In this document: positions 62,290 through 64,000 of the stretch, piece after piece
Numbering within the stretch: position 1 is the first letter of the stretch
How the letters are laid out: the number at the start of each line of letters is the position of its first letter
Source: Pseudodesulfovibrio sp. S3
GTDB taxonomy: Bacteria; Desulfobacterota; Desulfovibrionia; Desulfovibrionales; Desulfovibrionaceae
DNA: 64,000 nt
Reading direction: 5' to 3'
Assembly: GCF_004025585.1 (NCBI RefSeq)
Contig: NZ_QTZO01000008.1
Coordinates: forward strand, 100,595-164,594
The notes under the pieces: model-generated
Told to the model about the DNA's origin: nothing
The model's database searches: none
Seen by the model: only the letters and a program-made list of their open reading frames with translations
Position numbers and translations under genes: made by a program

Positions 62290-63159
62290 TTATACGTATT
62301 TTTTCCCGTATCTGAGATTGGGCACCGCGATGCCCGCTATGATCAATACCGCGCCAGCAAATTGGAGCAACACCACTTTTTCATCGAGAAACGCCATGGC
62401 GCCCAGGAGTGTTACCACCGGTTCAACGGAAGAGAAGATGCAGGTGTAGGCACTGCCGATCTTTTCTATTGCGATGAAGAGGAGGGTGACCGCCACAACC
62501 CCGGGGAATAATCCCATGGCAAACCCCAGCATTATCTGTTCCCGATTGGAATGTAGCCATGCGGTGATGTCGCCGGAGAGCGTGAAGGATACGGTCGCGA
62601 ACAGCATGACGTAGAACGTGGCTGTCAGCGGCTTGATATTCCTGAGAAGTTTCTGGACCAGTATCATGTAGATGGAAAAGGTGGCCATGGCTCCGAAGGC
62701 ATAGGCAAGCCCGACTCCATCCACCTCTCGCAGGAAGGCATCGTAGAAGACCAGGCAACACCCGATCATGACCAGGACCAGGGAAAAGATCACGACCCGG
62801 TTGATGCGCATTTTCAGGAACAGGGCGGCCAGCAACGCGACCAATATGGGATGACCATAGAGGATCAGGCTGGTCGTGGCCGCCGGGATGGTGGCCAGGG
62901 CGCTGACAAAACAGGTGGTCTGCATCCAGTAGACCACAAGCCCCAGAAAGGCGCATTTGCCGAGGTCTAACAGGGGAATGCGGAGTTGGCTGCGGTCCCT
63001 GAGTGCCAGGAAGACGAGCAGGAAGAGCACCGCAAAGGAAAAGCGGAACTGCATCATGACCGCCCCGGTCATTCCGGCCAGATAGCCGAGTTTGACCAAA
63101 ATGGCCATGGATCCGAAGGCCGCGGCGGAAAGAAGCGCGTAGATGAGCCCTTGGAGCAT
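62290..63159 (-). CDS. EamA/DMT-family transporter
   Basis: The 289-residue protein has ten hydrophobic segments in two EamA repeats; each starts with a helix such as LLSAAAFGSMAILVKLGYL or GLAYAFGAMATFSIYMILVQ. Members export amino acids, nucleotides or other metabolites; the substrate is not predictable. Its ATG lies two bases after the tlyA stop, so the two genes are co-transcribed. Confidence 0.9.
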   Translation of the reverse strand: MLQGLIYALLSAAAFGSMAILVKLGYLAGMTGAVMMQFRFSFAVLFLLVFLALRDRSQLRIPLLDLGKCAFLGLVVYWMQTTCFVSALATIPAATTSLILYGHPILVALLAALFLKMRINRVVIFSLVLVMIGCCLVFYDAFLREVDGVGLAYAFGAMATFSIYMILVQKLLRNIKPLTATFYVMLFATVSFTLSGDITAWLHSNREQIMLGFAMGLFPGVVAVTLLFIAIEKIGSAYTCIFSSVEPVVTLLGAMAFLDEKVVLLQFAGAVLIIAGIAVPNLRYGKKYV

Positions 63160-63161
63160 GA

Positions 63162-63911
63162 TCAGATCGATTTCTGCATGTAGGCCATGTATTCCTGATT
63201 CCCTTTGGGCCCCAGGATTTTGGAAGGGACCACGCCCTTGATGGTCAGGCCGAGTTCCTGTTCGCAGAACCCGGTGACCATCTCCACGGTCTCCTGCCTG
63301 AGTACCTCATCGCGGACCACGCCCTTGTCGGTCTGGCCCGGTCCCACCTCGAACTGTGGCTTGATGAGTACCACCAGTTCGCCGGTGTCTTTAAGGAATT
63401 GCATACAGGTAGGCAGGATTTTCGTCAGGGAAATAAAGGAGACATCGGCCACGATAATGTCCACCTTTTCCGGGAGCAGTCCGGGCTCGGCATGGCGGAC
63501 ATTGGTCCGCTCAAGGTTGACCACCCGGTCGTCCTGGCGCAGCTTTTCGTGCAACTGCCCATACCCCACGTCCACGGCGTAGACGCGCACGGCCCCGTGC
63601 TGGAGCATGCAGTCGGTGAAGCCGCCGGTGGATGCCCCGGCGTCAAGGGCGATCTTTCCCGTGAAATCAATGGAGAATTCTTCGATGGCCGTGAGCAGCT
63701 TGTAGGCGCCGCGTGACACGAAACGGGTATCGTCCGGGACCACGAATTCCGTGTCCGGGAAGAATTGATGGCCCGGTTTGGTGACAGGCGTCTTCTGGCC
63801 CCGGTCCATGTAGTGGACCGTTCCGGCCATGATCAACCGCTTGGCCTTTTCCCGGCTGTCCACCAGCCCCAAAGAGGCCAGGAGCTGATCCGCTCGTTGT
63901 TTTTTGGGCAT
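63162..63911 (-). CDS. tlyA: TlyA-family rRNA 2-prime-O-methyltransferase / hemolysin A family
   Basis: The 249-residue protein has an N-terminal S4 RNA-binding domain (RADQLLASLGLVDSREKAKRL) and a Rossmann methyltransferase domain with the SAM motif ALDAGASTGGFTDCMLQHGA. Motifs VDVGYGQL, DVSFISLTKILP and LIKPQFEVG follow, giving the K-D-K-E set. Characterised members methylate 16S C1409 and 23S C1920, the capreomycin sites. ATG has CGGAGG upstream. A long hairpin lies just ahead of it. Confidence 0.94.
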   Translation of the reverse strand: MPKKQRADQLLASLGLVDSREKAKRLIMAGTVHYMDRGQKTPVTKPGHQFFPDTEFVVPDDTRFVSRGAYKLLTAIEEFSIDFTGKIALDAGASTGGFTDCMLQHGAVRVYAVDVGYGQLHEKLRQDDRVVNLERTNVRHAEPGLLPEKVDIIVADVSFISLTKILPTCMQFLKDTGELVVLIKPQFEVGPGQTDKGVVRDEVLRQETVEMVTGFCEQELGLTIKGVVPSKILGPKGNQEYMAYMQKSI

Positions 63912-63931
63912 GAGTTGCCTCCGGCGGCCGG

Positions 63932-63979
63932 GGAAGGGGAGGGAAAAATCCTTTGAAAAGGGTTTTTCCCTCCCCTTCC
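63932..63979. repeat. 23-bp near-perfect hairpin upstream of tlyA
   Basis: GGAAGGGGAGGGAAAAA (63932-63948) and its complement (63963-63979) continue inward through CCTTT/AAAGG with one G-T pair, leaving a loop of only GA. One arm is almost all purine. No T run follows on either strand. It may terminate a gene beyond the window edge or fold in the tlyA leader. Confidence 0.75.
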
Positions 63980-64000
63980 TGTCTCTTATACCCCTCTGAC

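Overview
The window looks like chromosomal DNA of a Gram-negative, GC-rich, probably anaerobic deltaproteobacterial sulfate reducer of the Desulfovibrionaceae type (Pseudodesulfovibrio or Desulfovibrio). This is inferred from gene content and style: selA and selB, a NikK-type nickel protein with ECF transporter parts, an ArsS-type radical SAM protein, many two-component and chemotaxis proteins, outer-membrane proteins, lipoproteins, and heavy use of GTG and TTG starts. No rRNA or other species-level marker is present. I see no phage, insertion sequence, CRISPR array or plasmid gene. The window reads as ordinary backbone with a few gene-poor patches near tRNA genes.

Layout. 1-6.8 kb: end of an unknown gene, a FecR-domain protein, and a yhiI-rbbA-yhhJ export operon on the minus strand. 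6.8-8.2 kb: gene-poor stretch holding tRNA-Leu(CAG). 8.2-10.5 kb: molybdate transport (modABC). 10.5-18 kb: thiol peroxidase, MscS channel, a second tRNA-Leu(CAG), AEC permease, chemoreceptor, then folC-selA-M18 aminopeptidase. 20-24 kb: Sel1 lipoprotein and a second FecR protein, divergent from selB. 24-35 kb: SYLF lipoprotein, tRNA-His, murA, comEC, an HDOD / metallo-beta-lactamase / receiver signalling group, ricT, metG, an unknown protein and feoA. 36-45.7 kb: seven co-directional genes (carB, purF, kdsD, a YkgJ cluster protein, a class A PBP, a PhzF protein, a MIF-like tautomerase). 45.8-49.7 kb: U32 peptidase-type RNA-modification protein, divergent from pyrK-pyrD, then tRNA-Ser(GGA). 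50-54.7 kb: a periplasmic solute-binding protein followed by a large hybrid histidine kinase. 54.7-64 kb: SRP RNA, ArsS-like radical SAM protein with a BASS transporter, NikK-like protein, a small membrane protein, a FadL-type porin, ECF ATPase and T component, rhodanese-ferritin fusion, EamA permease and TlyA methyltransferase.

How the parts fit. Pyrimidine (carB, pyrK, pyrD), purine (purF) and folate (folC) genes sit alongside envelope genes (murA, kdsD, PBP). selA and selB supply two of the four selenocysteine-insertion functions; selC and selD are not here. Molybdate and probably nickel uptake fit a metal-rich anaerobic metabolism. Most transcription units end in clear intrinsic terminators, several shared by convergent genes; the tRNA-His terminator is buried inside the 3-prime codons of the convergent SYLF gene.

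No complete, clearly new defence or mobile system is visible. The best leads are the ArsS-BASS pair without arsM, the nickel-type ECF parts without an S component next to a FadL porin, an unknown protein resembling a radical SAM barrel that has lost its cluster motif, a split BvgS-like sensor pair, and several precise inverted repeats at promoters.
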